This document shows, piece after piece, positions 30,789 to 42,880 of a DNA stretch of 64,000 bases. The notes below the pieces were generated by a model. The model worked only from the letters and a program-made list of their open reading frames with translations. It ran no database searches and was not told the origin of the DNA. Position 1 is the first letter of the stretch. Every line of letters begins with the position of its first letter. A program made the translations under genes and the position numbers. Source of the stretch: Prorocentrum cordatum (lineage: Eukaryota; Sar; Dinophyceae; Prorocentrales; Prorocentraceae); assembly GCA_963575745.1 (NCBI GenBank), contig CAUYUJ010003016.1:1-64000 (forward strand), written 5' to 3'.

Positions 30789-31874
30789 CCATTGCTCGCG
30801 CAACGACTTCAAGAAATACGGTGCTTGCGTCGACGTGACCTCAGCGATCGCTTTAAGGTTATGGTCGGGGAGGCTTTCAGGTTGGGTTGGTTTTCACTAA
30901 CTGGGGCCACGCGCATTGCCGTGACTTTCCGAGGTGCTCGTCCAGGGACGCCGTTCGGAGACGCACTGTTTCTTCTCATCATTGCTGAGGTCATGAATGG
31001 CGTGGCCAGGGAGCCCCAGGCGATGGGCATCGCGTTCACCCTAAACGCACCAGGGGCGAACATCTTTGAAGATGCTGCCGATGACTTGAAGGCTCCTTTT
31101 TCTGGTCAAGCTTGCGCGGGCGACTCCACGTTTGCGTTCCTGGCTTCTTTGGGTGCTTCTGAGCGGCACCTCGAAGATTTTTGCGGGATTGCACTCAACT
31201 CTCTTGCTGCTGCAGGTCTCGTTCCCCGCCTGAAGGTGGGCAAAACTGGGATCATGCTACATCTGCGTGGTCCTGGATCTGTTACGTTTCGGCGACGTGG
31301 TTTTTTTCATGCACTGGGTGCTCGCTTGCCTGCGCGCATGCACATATGTGGTGGCACTCGCATGCGCGCGCGCAGGTCCGTATATCTCGGTGCCGCGCTT
31401 GCGGACAGGGCAGCGCTTGGCCCTGAGCTCGTGCATAGAGAGGCAGAGGCACGCGTTCCACTTACTCACGCGAGCAGGGCGTTTAGAAGAGCACCTAGTA
31501 ATACATGTCTGCCCAAACTGGTCTTTACATATTCGCCAGCGCTGAACCCAGCGCTGCGTGGAGCAGGAACACGGCATGATCTATATGGAAATGACGTCGT
31601 TACTCCTAGAACTGCTCACGCCAAAATATATAGAAGGATACTACGTCTTCCCAGGTTTGAAGGGCGCGGACCCACGGATGAAGAAATCATGGCTATTGCT
31701 GTTCGCTTGCCTATCACAATATTGCTTCGATCATTTCGTCTCCGATTGTCTGGTCAGGTTTTGAAGCCGGCCCCAGGCCCGCTATTATCACTACTGCACT
31801 CAGAATCAAACAAGCACAGGGCTCTAAAAGGAAGTCTTGGTTGCAGCATGTTCAGGATGGCTTGCTGCGGTTGA
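30789..31874 (+). pseudogene. LINE reverse transcriptase, C-terminal palm and thumb
   Basis: The open frame continues straight from the RT piece ending at 14,541. It shows FRGARPGTPFGDALFLLIIA (RT motif B/4 region, usual R-G-x-x-G-x-P) and, at the expected place of the Y/F-A-D-D catalytic motif, ACAGDSTFAFL, where the first Asp is Gly and the second is followed by Ser. The end carries TAHAKIYRRILRLPRF, a segment typical of the LINE post-RT region. The long open frame despite the altered active site suggests recent decay. It cannot be made as one protein now because of the 16.2-kb insertion. Confidence 0.75.
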
Positions 31875-32580
31875 GGGCTAGCCACTACTCCCTTGTCCCA
31901 TTTCCCACCCCAGTTGCGGACCCTCAGATGTGGGTGAGCGAGGTCAAGTCATCACCGCAGGCATGGAAACGCACCCTGGTTGAGGCACTCAACGCTTGCG
32001 TCGAAAAAGCCAGCAGGGATGTAGATGGAGCTCGATGGCAAAAAAGGGCGTTGTCGAATTTGCAGGGGGCGGGCCTTCCACCGGCCCGAGATGTTCAGGA
32101 GGGCCCGCAAGTTCCAGAAAGGAGGCGCCCATTTTGTGAGTTTACAGCACTATCCGTCCCGCCATTGGATGCGCTCGTTCGTTCTTTACACGTTGCGGTG
32201 ACAGGGCTGGCGAGACGGCGCGCGCCTGGACCGACATGCGCCGCTTGCCGCCGTACCCTCTCCTCGAGGTCTCTTCTTCTCAGACATGTCGCATCGTGGG
32301 GAACTTCTCGGTTGGCTTCTATTCGATACACACGCCTGTCCTGTCAAGTGAAGAACAAAGAAGGTTGGCTCTGGAGGAACATCAAGTCAACCAGCAGGCA
32401 CGTAGGGGGGGGTACTCCATCTCGCATGCAGATGCGCCGTCGCGCGTGCTTCCAGGTCTCCTCGATCCTGTCGCCCTGATGGTGCAGGACATGTACACAC
32501 GTGAGCAGGCTCAGCTATATATACAGAGCACACTCCAGCATGTCACAGGATGGTCTAGGCAGTGGCCCCAGCAGTTTTGA
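31875..32580 (+). pseudogene. LINE post-RT region with CCHH-like zinc finger
   Basis: The overlapping frame from 31,841 reads DPQMWVSEVKSSPQAWKRTL and then GPTCAACRRTLSSRSLLLRH, a C-x2-C-x11-H finger start seen after the RT of dinoflagellate-type LINEs; the second His is not evident. A frame change near 32,270-32,350 and stops follow. Such fingers probably contact target DNA or RNA. Confidence 0.5.
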
Positions 32581-33435
32581 GGTAGGACAGCCAGCTCCTG
32601 GATCCATCCGTGGTCTTTTCTTGGGTTGGCCTTTCGGGCGTGAGGCCGACGCTGGATCCCTTGCAGACCCCACCCCACGTAGATTGAAACGTAAGACGAT
32701 TTGCATTGCGAATCTCTTTTGCGGACAGCGGCGCCAGGGTGACATCCAGGCTGCTGCTGAGATAAGCATTGAAACTATTGTTCCGAATGTGGAACTCCGA
32801 GTTTTGTCTATTGATATCATCATAGGCAAAGAGGCAGGCGACATTGGCAAGCCCGCCACAATTAGTCTATGGAGTGGGCACATTAGGGCTGGTAGAGTTG
32901 CTGCAGCAGGAAAGGGGTTCTGTGTGAAACTTTCCCGGCAGCACGTTGGAAGGACGGAGGTCCCCCTCCGCTACGTTCCTGGGCTGCTCCATGGGGCATA
33001 GAGGCCATCACCCCTAGACAGCGGCTGCAGGTTCAGATTGCGAGTGTTCTATTCATGTCACACATCGAGCTGCTCTCAGTATGTGATGAAGTAGGAGGGT
33101 GTGGATGGGGAGCGCATCCTGCTTCCCCCACTTGGGAGCCTAGGGCTGTTCCTTCGTGGAATTTTAGGCCGGTCGAAGCTCACGCCAGTGCCACGTGTGC
33201 CTCATATACCGAGTTTGACATGTGCGAATTCGGACAGTCAGCGGGCAGGGCACCCACAGGTATCCTTGCTATACGTCTGGGGCCATTGCATGACATGCCG
33301 CTAAACACTCCTGGTGGGGGCAACTGTAGCCGCGGACCCAGAGCTCACAATGTTTTGCTCGGATGGGATCCTGACAGGAAGATTTTCAGAACGGCTCCCA
33401 AGAAGGTCTATCCTGAGGCTATGTGCAAGTCTTAG
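32581..33435 (+). pseudogene. LINE C-terminal Rossmann/methyltransferase-like domain (degenerate)
   Basis: Two frames make one domain. First: ICIANLFCGQRRQGDIQAAA, LRVLSIDIIIGKEAGDI and KGFCVKLSRQHVG, which line up with a glycine-rich strand-turn, an acidic strand end and the position of a G-P-P-C-E-T-W-S-like loop (here reduced to GFCVKLS). Second (from 33,055): HPASPTWEPRAV, TEFDMCEFGQSAG, APTGILAIRL and IFRTAPKKVYPEAMCKS, matching the conserved tail that ends K-x-Y-P-x-x-(L/M)-C. Family resemblance to C5-methyltransferases is inference; the function in LINEs is unknown. Confidence 0.5.
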
Positions 33436-34003
33436 GTCAGGCGCTTGTAGATGCAATGTTACCTTCTGTAGAGAGCTGTGTTCAGAATTCAGACCACTCA
33501 AAGACTCTGGCTCTTCGTAAGTTTTTTGTTGAGTCTGTTCGGGGTCCCTCGGGAGTTCCTGAGATGGGTCCTGATTTAGCCGTGACTAGATCGACGAGAG
33601 AAGAGTCGACCATTGCACGCATTAGGAAGGCTCTCGACCTGAACACAGGTGACGAGCCGGCCAATGAGGATCAGGATTTGGACAACTCTCATTCGATTGC
33701 CATCCTCTCTGCTGTGGAGGCTCGGCCAATTTTGCCATCCCAGGTCAGGCGAGATGAGTCCAGCTCGCCTGTTGTATCCCCCCCATCGACTTTCACCCTG
33801 TCTCTCGCAGTCAGTGCTTGATAGAATAGCAGCAAATCGAACAGAAGCTCTCAGACGAAGAAGAAATCGAGAGTCTGATGCAAGACGGCTCCCTATTTAT
33901 TCGATCAATATGTTCGGTGAGCGTCCTGGCACCACTAGTTCGACGAGCAGAGATTTAGTCCAGGCTGATTTGCATCAATGGTTTCGAGCTGCTACACGCA
34001 CTT
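33436..34003 (+). pseudogene. 3' end of the LINE coding region
   Basis: Open stretches follow the conserved Y-P-x-x-x-C tail, with a charged helical segment (TREESTIARIRKALDLN), an acidic segment (GDEPANEDQDLDNSHSIA) and a last frame ending QADLHQWFRAATRT with a stop at 34,003. No poly-A tail or target-site duplication was found, so the LINE 3' end is approximate. Confidence 0.4.
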
Positions 34004-34152
34004 GACATGAGGAGATGGGGGGTACAGTATGTATTTATTGTGGGTTATTTGTATGTGTGGTTTCGTCTTGTGTTCGGCACAAGTTTGCCTTGCTAAGCTT
34101 GTGCAGCACGGAACTCGTCTGTGCGCCGTCGAGCAAGCATTTCTTGCACGTC

Positions 34153-35570
34153 TTTTTTTCCCGGAAAGGGCGTGGGCCCAGGGTTCTCTTTTAGTAGGTA
34201 AACCTGTCCCCCGGTGCCAACTTGAGGGAGGCCGGCGAATTTTTTCCCTGATAAATAACGAGGTCGAAGGAGGCCGGCGAATTAAAATTTGAGGATGTCT
34301 CGAGCGAAACGCTTGTTTTTGAAATCCCGATCGATAAATCACAGGGTGCGGGCCACTTTTTCGTGTGTTGAGGATGTCTCGAGCGAAACGCTTGCTCCGC
34401 AGAGTTTGCCGAGGATGTCTCGAGCGAAACGCTTGTTTTGCAGAGCCGACCGCGACGCGGAAAAGCGCCCCGCGCGAAGGAATTTCGATGATGTTTCGAC
34501 TAATTTGTTTGTTTTTGTACGATTTCCTGGAATTTTGGCAGGATGTCTCGAGCGAAATGCACGACCCCACCCTAGCACGACCATACCCCAGCACGACCAC
34601 ACCCCAGCACGACCAGACCCCAGCACGACCCCACCCCAGCACGACCCCACCCCAGCACGACCATACCCCAGCACGACCACACCCCAGCACGACCCGACCC
34701 CAGCACGACCCTACCCCAGCAAGACCACACCCCAGCACGACCACACCCCAGCACGACCTCACCACAGCACGACCACGCCCCAGCACGACCACGCCCCAGC
34801 ACGACCACGCCCCAGCACGACCACGCCCCAGCACGACCACCCCCCAGCACGACCACCCCCCCAGCACGACCACCCCCCAGCACGACCACCCCCCAGCACG
34901 ACCACACCCCAGCACGACCACTCCCCAGCACGACCACACCCCAGCACGACCACACCCCAGCACGACCACACCCAGTCGCACCCCCGTGGAATGTTTCGTG
35001 GCGTGTCTGGTTGAGTGGTTGCCTGTTCGTGGGGTGTCTCGTGGAATGTTTCAAAGGGTGTCTCGTGGAATGTTTCGTGAGGTGTCTCGTGGAATGTTTC
35101 GTGAGGTGTCTCGTGGGATGTTTCGCGGGGTGGCACGACCACGCCCCAGCACGACCACGCCCCAGCACGACCACCCCCCAGCACGACCACCCCCCCAGCA
35201 CGACCACCCCCCAGCACGACCACCCCCCAGCACGACCACACCCCAGCACGACCACTCCCCAGCACGACCACACCCCAGCACGACCACACCCCAGCACGAC
35301 CACACCCAGTCGCACCCCCGTGGAATGTTTCGTGGCGTGTCTGGTTGAGTGGTTGCCTGTTCGTGGGGTGTCTCGTGGAATGTTTCAAAGGGTGTCTCGT
35401 GGAATGTTTCGTGAGGTGTCTCGTGGAATGTTTCGTGAGGTGTCTCGTGGGATGTTTCGCGGGGTGTCTCGTGGGATGTTTCGTGAGATGTCGCCCAGTT
35501 GGGTATCGTGAAAACGTGACCATGCTGCACATGTCTTTATCCCTTTCCGGGTTCGTGGGTCCATCATGTT
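34153..35570. repeat. duplicated satellite-bearing segment, copy 1
   Basis: Starts near TTCCCGGAAAGGG and ends at GGGTCCATCATGTT; the same series of blocks recurs at 35,842-36,876. It contains four copies of GATGTCTCGAGCGAAAYG (34,294, 34,373, 34,414, 34,542), a CACGACC-rich 16-base tandem array (34,560-34,973) and a 24-base array of TGTCTCGTGGAATGTTTC type. Its second half is itself tandemly duplicated with a 334-bp shift (GTCGCACCCCC at 34,975 and 35,309), which explains why it is longer than copy 2. The long open frames here are repeat translations. Confidence 0.9.
34560..34973. repeat. 16-bp tandem array (CACGACCACACCCCAG type)
   Basis: About 25 near-identical units, with the fifth-codon variants CCACACC, CCACGCC, CCCACCC. 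A second array in the internal duplication runs 35,136-35,308 and a third lies at 36,248-36,610. Confidence 0.95.
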
Positions 35571-35841
35571 CTATGTGAATGAGAGCAGACTGTAGCAGCA
35601 GAAGCAGCAGCGTGCTCGTGCTTCACGTCTTGCTCTCTCTCCCCGTGCCATCCGTCCCGATGGGCGGGTCGGGAACACCAACTTCGGCGAGGCGCGCCGC
35701 ACCCGCCTGACGCCGCCGCCCATCTAAGGAAGAAGGTTGAGGTTTGGATGGGGGTGTTAGTTTACGTGATTGGGAGGTGGTGTTTTCTCTGGGCGTCCAG
35801 TGCCCTATGCAGTCTCGTCTCGGTCTTCAACAGTCGAGTGT

Positions 35842-36876
35842 CTTTTTTCCCGGAAAGGGCGGGGGCCCAGGGTTCTCTTTTACTATGTAAACATGTCCCC
35901 CGGTGCCAACTTGAAGGAGGCCGGCGGATTTTTTCCCTGATAAATATCGAGGTCGAAGGAGGCCGGCAGATTAAAATTTGAGGATGTCTCGAGCGAAACG
36001 CTTGTTTTTGAAATCCCGATCGATAAATCACAGAGCGGGCCACTTTTTCGTGTGTTGAGGATGTCTCGAGCGAAACGCTTGCTCCGCAGAGTTTGCCGAG
36101 GATGTCTCGAGCGAAACGCTTGTTTTGCAGAGCCGACCGCGACGCGGAAAAGCGCCCCGCGCGAAGGAATTTCGATGATGTCTCGACTAATTCCTTTGTT
36201 TTTGTACGATTTCCTGGAATTTTGGCAGGATGTCTCGAGCGAAATGCACGACCCCACCCTAGCACGACCATACCCCAGCACGACCACACCCCAGCACGAC
36301 CAGACCCCAGCACGACCCCACCCCAGCACGACCCCACCCCAGCACGACCATACCCCAGCACGACCACACCCCAGCACGACCCGACCCCAGCACGACCCTA
36401 CCCCAGCAAGACCACACCCCAGCACGACCACACCCCAGCACGACCTCACCACAGCACGACCACACCCCAGCACGACCACGCCCCAGCACGACCACGCCCC
36501 AGCACGACCACGCCCCAGCACGACCACCCCCAGCACGACCACCCCCAGCACGACCACCCCCAGCACGACCACCCAGCACGACCACACCCCAGCACGACCA
36601 CTCCCCACGACCACGTCGCACCCCCGTGGAATGTTTCGTGGCGTGTCTGGTTGAGTGGTTGCCTGTTCGTGGGGTGTCTCGTGGAATGTTTCACGGGGTG
36701 TCTCGTGGAATGTTTCGTGAGGTGTCTCGTGGAATGTTTCGTGAGGTGTCTCGTGGGATGTTTCGCGGGGTGTCTCGTGGGATGTTTCGTGAGATGTCGC
36801 CCAGTTGGGTATCGTGAAAACGTGACCATGCTGCACATGTCTTTATCCCTTTCCGGGTTCGTGGGTCCATCATGTT
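35842..36876. repeat. duplicated satellite-bearing segment, copy 2
   Basis: Second copy of 34,153-35,570 at an offset of about 1,689 bp, with single-base differences and a shorter CACGACC array. GATGTCTCGAGCGAAAYG occurs at 35,983, 36,060, 36,101 and 36,229. The 271 bp between the copies are unrelated. Confidence 0.9.
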
Positions 36877-37419
36877 ACCCTCGGAGGGTCCCTCAAGATG
36901 GGCCGGTCGATCTTTCGGCCTGCATCGAGCAGGCCTGTGGCCTGTTGAAGCGCCTTCGGCTTCGACACGCCCCCGGCAGTAACTGACTGCAGCCCTTTCG
37001 CGGCTATCCGATCCTATCCGATCCTCCTTCTCCTCCTCCTCCTCCTCCTCCTCCTCCTCCTCCTCCTCCTCCTCCGTCATGTTCCCTCTTCCTCCCCCTC
37101 CCTCCCCCAACCGCGTCGTCCCACTCACCCTCCTCACGTATTCTCCCATTCCCCCTAGGACAGCGCTTGCATTCCCCCCTTCTCCTCCTGCAGCGGCGGC
37201 GGGGCTCCAGGCCCCTTCAGGCGGCCCAACCAGCTCTTCAGCACGTCAAGCAGCTCAACGATGGAGGCGCAGCCAGACAGGGCGCGGCCCTCCTGGGAGG
37301 CCTCCTCCCCCATCCGTCTTCCTACGAATCGAACCACCCTCGTCCCACAACCAAGCGTGTCCGTTGGGTCGGCTGGGCATTTCGCCTGAGACCTCCACAC
37401 CGTTTATGACGCTGAAGCT
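36877..37419. other. intergenic DNA with (CTC)n tract
   Basis: A (CTC)n microsatellite lies at about 37,027-37,076. A short minus-strand frame at 37,155-37,400 (SIVELLDVLKSWLGRLKG) looks faintly protein-like but has no support. Nothing else was recognised. Confidence 0.6.
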
Positions 37420-37660
37420 CGAAACTTCCAGACGGTAAAATAATGGAGCGCGGGCGTTTTTCACAATGTGGCTCTCCCGCGGGCGCAGTGTAAATTCGCC
37501 CCAAACGTTTCTAGCAACTGCACGGATGGGAACGGGCATGCTTCCCAAAGCCAATCTCGCCATAGCACCGTGCACATCAGCTCCAGCTTCCACATGTCTT
37601 GGATATGCCGTTCTCGCCTCAGCACCTTACACATTCTATTCAACAGCTTCCAACCATCAA
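37420..37660. repeat. degenerate dispersed repeat, outlying copies
   Basis: Two to three diverged units of the family best seen at 38,640-39,240, recognisable by CACAATGTGGCTCTC and GCCGTTCTCGCCTCAGCACC. No gene is seen from here to 38,390. Confidence 0.55.
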
Positions 37661-38389
37661 ACGGACGAAGGGTGGGTGGTTCCCATAACGTCCATAACGT
37701 AGCTATGGCGGTCGCGCCGCCGGCTATCGTCGTAGCAGCTTCGAACAGCTACGAATATTAAGTGTGAATCCACTTCAAACTTGGGGTCTCGCTTGAGCCG
37801 CTCGTTGCAATGCCACGACATGTGCTACACTGCGCGTGTATACGCGGGTTGGGGTCGGCTCGCGCCCAAAAGTATGATCTCGCGTAGGACTCCCTCAAGC
37901 ATAAACACAGAAGCGCGAGTGCACACGTGCAACGGATGAACATATGGAAGAAAGTGCATCTTCGCTGGAAGCAAACCATCAATTGTTGTTCCTAACAGTT
38001 CGCAACCACTCTGACAAGAACCACGCACGGAATTCAAAGCGGAGCTTTCGCCCGAAGCATGCTCGTCGTTCACGGGGGCGCTTCACGAAGAGAGCAATGA
38101 TGTTTGTGGACTTACGAGGGGGCTTGGGACGGGAGGGTGTATTGCAGCATCGGTGCTGCATCAAAGGCTTACTGCTCTAGCCCTCCTCCTGCCCATCCTC
38201 CATGCTGCCTCCCCGCCCCCTCACGGCACAGGGTGGCGACTTTGAGTCTTGACCAGCCGAAGGGGACGAGGAGAGCCCTGTGCGGTTTCGTACTGTTCCT
38301 GGTGGCGTATCGAGCGTCTAGTGGCATGTGGGGGTACTGTGCTCTCCACACATCTATTCCAAGCCTCCTCGTTCCCCTCTTCTCATTCA

Positions 38390-38470
38390 TCCTTATCCTT
38401 CTCGTGTCCTTCCTCCTCTTCCTCCTCATCCTCCCCCTCCTCCTCCTCCTCCTCCTCCTCCGATCCCCTG
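38390..38470. repeat. (CCT)n-rich tract
   Basis: Imperfect CCT/CTC repeats; a shorter tract follows at about 38,535-38,575. Open frames through it are Leu-, Ser- or Pro-rich repeat translations. Confidence 0.85.
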
Positions 38471-38639
38471 TCATCCTGGCCACCAATGGAGACCCGCAGA
38501 TCGCACTGACGACCCGTGCATCAAAGGAGTTTCTTTTCCTCCTCCTCCTCCGTTTCCTCTTCCTCTCCCCCCATATTTGCTCCTTATGAATAACTCCTTC
38601 CTGTCGCACCCCGAGGCTGGTAGAAAAGGGCAGGCATGG

Positions 38640-39260
38640 TGTTTCGCCTGGCACTGTCTCACCACGAATGGTCCTGAAGCTCAAAAACTGGCAGCAGCTT
38701 CGCAAATGGAGGGCGGGCGGTGCTCACAGTGCTGCTCTCGCCTTAGCGCCGTGCAAAGTCGTTTCAAACATGCAAAGCCTGAGCGGATTGAAGGCGGCCC
38801 GTTTTCAAAATGTGGCTCTCGCCTCACTGCCGCGCACATTCGTTTGACACATTTGCAAAAGCTTCACGGGTTGAGGGCTAGCCGTTTTCAAAATGCGGTT
38901 ATCGCCTCAACGCCGCGCTCATTTTTTAACATGTGCCGCAGCTTCCCAGATGGAAGGCGGGCCGTTTTCAAAATGTTGTTTTCGCCATTGCAAAAGCTTC
39001 GCGGGTTGAGGGTGGTGGCTCCATTCCAACATGTGGTCTTCGCCTCCGCGCCGCGCGCATTTGTTGAACATGTTCGCAACAGTTCGACGGAGTCCCATGG
39101 TTGACGTCTCAGAAATTCTGTTCTGGAGCGACTCAGGGCTGCCAGGGCGCAACTGTTACGATGATGTGCGGTGTTGAAGTCCCAAGAACAGCTTTCCAGC
39201 ACGGTTCAGGGCCATCAAGACGCAACAGTCAGGTTGGTTCGTGGCAAGGGAGTTCAGATA
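38640..39260. repeat. 85-90-bp degenerate tandem repeat array
   Basis: Five or more units with the core GTTTTCAAAATGTGGCTCTC (38,801) followed by a CGCCTCAGCGCCGCGCACATT block and a GCAAAAGCTTCACGGGTTGA block. A diverged unit recurs 10 kb away at 49,205-49,275, so it is a dispersed family rather than a local expansion only. Non-coding. Confidence 0.8.
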
Positions 39261-40960
39261 ATCGTGTTATGACACGCGTCAAAATCTTCAAACGGTTGTC
39301 TCCCGACGGCGCACTTCTGTCAGTGGAAATGAATCCTTGTATAGGGGCCTTTGAAGAGGAAGCCTGGAGGGAGGGTTTATTCTAACCTCGTTGAGGGATC
39401 TTGGGTTTACACTGGTTTTCTTCCTCGCACGTAGCCGCGGCGCCGCGCGTCTCCTCAACCGCGTTCGCGCGCCCGCCGCAACGCGGTTCGAGCCCGAGGC
39501 TCGAGCGCTCGAATTGTTGCGGCCCCGAGCGTGCCATGCGCCATGCGACTGAAACCGAGCACGAGCCATGCTGTGAAGGATGAAAACAAAGGAAGGCAAG
39601 TCAAGGACGCGCGGACGGGGGGGGACCAGCAAAGAAAACCGAAACTACATATGTGATCTCCAGGGGGACCATCGCCGACGAGAGACCGCCAGGAGCCATA
39701 ACAGGGACGGCACTCGCGGAAGCAACTCTTAAAACAATCGCGGCCACCACGCCCATGACTGCACTTGCAATCAGATCTCTACCTGCCTCTACTCATGTCC
39801 TGCATACGGGCACCCGTGAGCTAACATCCAGCGCCCCCCAAATCGCGTGACAGATGCGCGGAGGCACCCGGCGCATCAACTGTTGATGCTGGCCCCAGTG
39901 AATTCTGCGAATCTGATCAACGCGCGCAGGCTATTCTTTCAAGTGGCGAACGCTAATCTGCACAGCAAGAGAAGACGGGTAAAGCGTCGCTCTGATCGCA
40001 CCCGACATCGGCCCTTCGATTTTGACGCGGGGGAGAGGAGTACCAGCAGCAGCAACCGTCCTCCATGGAGCGAGAAGGTCACGGGCTCTCAGGAGGGCCG
40101 CGGATCCAGCATTCGAGCGCTTAGAACTCGAAGGGATTCCAGCCACAGCGACACTCCGGGGACCACCAAGGGCCCGCCGACCCCAGCTGCCCCGCCCCGC
40201 CGAACGCGCCGAGGGTTCGCGACACTGGCGGGGCGAATGCTTGTTTTCATGGCTGTTCAGTGGCGCGAGGGCCTAAGCATATCCGCGCCGTCGCGAAGGC
40301 GCGCCCGACACTTTCCAGTGGGGGTTCGGGCCTCGTTGGCGCCCCGTGCCCGTCAACGCGGGGCGCCGCTGTGGGCCTGCAGCGAGACCCGAGAGGGTCT
40401 GCGCAACGTATTGCGCATGGTCCGCGTCTTCGGCATAGGTCTCAACGCCCGCCCCCCGCGCGCGGAGGGGCCGTTCGGGCCGTCGTGACCCATCGATTGC
40501 CCGATGCCTGTTGCGCGGCGGCGTCGGGTGAATTGCGCAATGGCGGCGTGTTTTGCCGGGTGCCAGCGCGTGCGCGGATGGAACCGACGGCGGTGCATGA
40601 CCTGGCGAACCCTGGGTTTCAGTGCAGGGCGGGCTCGCATCCAAGAGGCAGCCAGGGCTCATCCGCGCGATCTGCGCGTTCGATGGCGGGGGCTTTCCCG
40701 AGGCAGCTTGGGCCCCCGAAGCCAGCGGGGCCACCTCGCGTCAGCGCGCTCTGGTTCGGCGCTTGCCCCCATGGCCGTTCGCGCGTTGAGGGGTCTGCGC
40801 TGGGAACTCGCCCGATGAGTGCCGCGCGGTTTGCGGGGCCGCGGCCTCGTCGCGCGATCTCTCGTGTGATTTCAGCGCGACAGGCGCGCTGTGGCAGCGA
40901 TCGGAGAATCGATATTTTGAAAGCGATTTGATTTCTCTATGTGCGTCGTAAGTGTTTGAA
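39261..40960 (-). other. unassigned region, possibly decayed minus-strand coding sequence
   Basis: No intact gene. On the minus strand some pieces look protein-like: GPMSGAIRATLYPSSLAVQI (near 40,010) and a hydrophobic stretch LIASAVMGVVAAIVLRVASA (near 39,720-39,780). They lie downstream of, and on the same strand as, the decayed region at 40,990-42,880, so they may belong to the same element. Product unknown. Confidence 0.3.
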
Positions 40961-40989
40961 AAGTGTTTGGAAAGTGTTTTATGTTGGGA

Positions 40990-42880
40990 TTGCGGCGTGC
41001 CCAGTTCCTACGGCTAACGAACTTCTCAAAGCTTGCCCCGTTTAGCTCCCCAATTTGTCGACGCCCGGGCGGCCCTCTTCTCCGCCTCGCGAGCGCTGGC
41101 CGTGATTTCCTCCTCGGCGCGCGCTTCGATCAGTTGCATCTCTCCCCCGGCGCGTTGCACTTCGGCCGCGGAACGGACATTGCCCCCACTTGCGACGACT
41201 CGATCCACTTCGGTCTGCTTGATTGCAGCGGCTGCCTCCGCGGCTAAACGCGCGTTGCGATTCTCTGCTGCTCGTGGCTCCTGGGCTGCTTGCGACATAG
41301 TCGCACGCTGAACTCCGCGGGCCCCCCGGACTGCGCGCCTCCCTTCTCCGGCGAGATGCTTCCCCTGCAGTTGCGCATTGCGCTCGGAAGCAACTGTCAT
41401 CTCCAGCCAGATGGCGAGCTCCCGCATCTCCGCTGTCGCTGCAGCAGCCTTCTCGGCCGCCACCGCCTGCTGGCGCCCCTCCAGGAACAGCGCGGCACTC
41501 GTCATTGCCTTCCGGTCTCGCTCCAATGAAAGGGTAGCGACTGCTTGTCGCTGCAACTCCGAGTGTCTTAATTGCTCGCGCATCTCTGTTAGGCCTCCCC
41601 CCCTGGCCCCCACGCCCACAAACCGCTTCCTTTCGTCAGCTTCTCTCGCGCGTCAATCTGCGCAGCCATGCGCATATGGGGCGGCGCCAGCCAGGCTTGG
41701 GAAGTCCAAATTGCTGAGGCTGCATATATCCGATCAATCGTAACAGACTGGCCTCTTGCGCTGCCCCGAGGAACCACGACATCGGGATTCAGGAACCATG
41801 GCGCATCCCAGTCCGTAGTTGGCACACTTGGCATTGATGCGCATGCTGTTTCCGATCGACCTGCCCGACAGGTTGGACAGGTCGGGCGCCTCCGAACGCG
41901 GCCTTGGGCCCCTGGGTCTGCCCCTCTCGGTTCTCCTCTTGCGGGGAGGGCCAGCCCGTGGGTCAGGCGTCTCGGACATAGAAATTGACGGTCGATACAT
42001 CGTCTGGCAAGGACGCTGCGGGAACCCGGGCGCATAGCTCCAGGGCCCCCTCCCCGGAACGGGTGCAGGGCCGCGCTCGGGGGGGCCGTCGGATTCACTC
42101 CGCTTGCCGAGCGGCGACACAACGGGAAAACAAAACGTCTCTCACTTCTTTGCTTGCTAGCTGCCAAGTCAGGGTCGCCCGCGGTTTCGTCTTCGATGAT
42201 CTCCTCCAAGCCCCGTTCCAACGAATCATCAGGTCGAATCGCGGCATCGTCGCCATATGTGAGGGGCATCGGCGTAGGAAGCCGATAGTCGGCCGACGGG
42301 GCTGGGCATCTGCTGCCACGGGCCTCGCCCCCATCCTTCATGCGGCTGGCGAGCGTTGCGGTAAACGATTGGTCTCGGCGTCGATATGCGAGAAGTTCTC
42401 CTCCGACGAGATCGACTCCGCGTCGCGCTCGCCATCCAAGAGGTCGATGGGGGCGTCGGGCCGATCAGCGATCGGGACAGGATCTCGTTCACCGCCATCG
42501 TACTGGTTGAGCTCCTTGTCGCCCTTGACCCTCGGAGTGTCCGGGCGGGGCTCGTCATCGACAGATCTGTTCCAGCTGATCTTGGAGTGGGGACGTTGAC
42601 TCGGTTCTCCGACATAGTCGGCTGGATCTGCTCCAGGAGCGTTCACGCTCAAGCCGTGGCGTGGTTCGTCTTCTGGTCGCACATCAACCATCGCAGGTTG
42701 AAACACAACTTCCTTATCTGATGGTGCCACTTTCACCGAAGATAGAAATTCCGGCTGATAACTAATAGGTTGCCATCTCTCCGTTCGGAGGTGAGCTTTC
42801 GTAGCCCACTTGATAGGCAACATGAGAACTTGCTCATCTTGATGTTATCCTTATTGTTCTTCCTGTAACAATCTCTTACT
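40990..42880 (-). pseudogene. decayed minus-strand coding region, unknown product
   Basis: Three frames read consecutively on the minus strand. First (ATG at 42,823): acidic, hydrophilic protein with SISSEENFSHIDAETNRLP. Then (42,341 and 42,120): LTYGDDAAIRPDDSLERGLE and a Pro/Arg-rich stretch MSETPDPRAGPPRKRRTERG. Last (41,619-41,026): an Ala/Glu/Arg-rich long helix predicted to form a coiled coil (AAEKAAAATAEMRELAIWLE). Stops and frameshifts separate them. A Gag-like or structural protein of a mobile element is possible from the acid-basic-coil layout, but no diagnostic domain is seen. Confidence 0.4.

Noticed and set aside
34029-36986. ORFs of 200-330 codons on both strands (STTTPQHDHTPARP or GVVVLGCGRAGVWSCW type)
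   Set aside because: Pure translations of the CACGACC and TGTCTCG tandem arrays; six frames are open at once because the period is not a stop-containing one.
39478-39525. GGTTCGAGCCC resembling a tRNA T-arm/B box
   Set aside because: The flanking bases do not form a T stem and no D arm, anticodon arm or acceptor stem could be found upstream.
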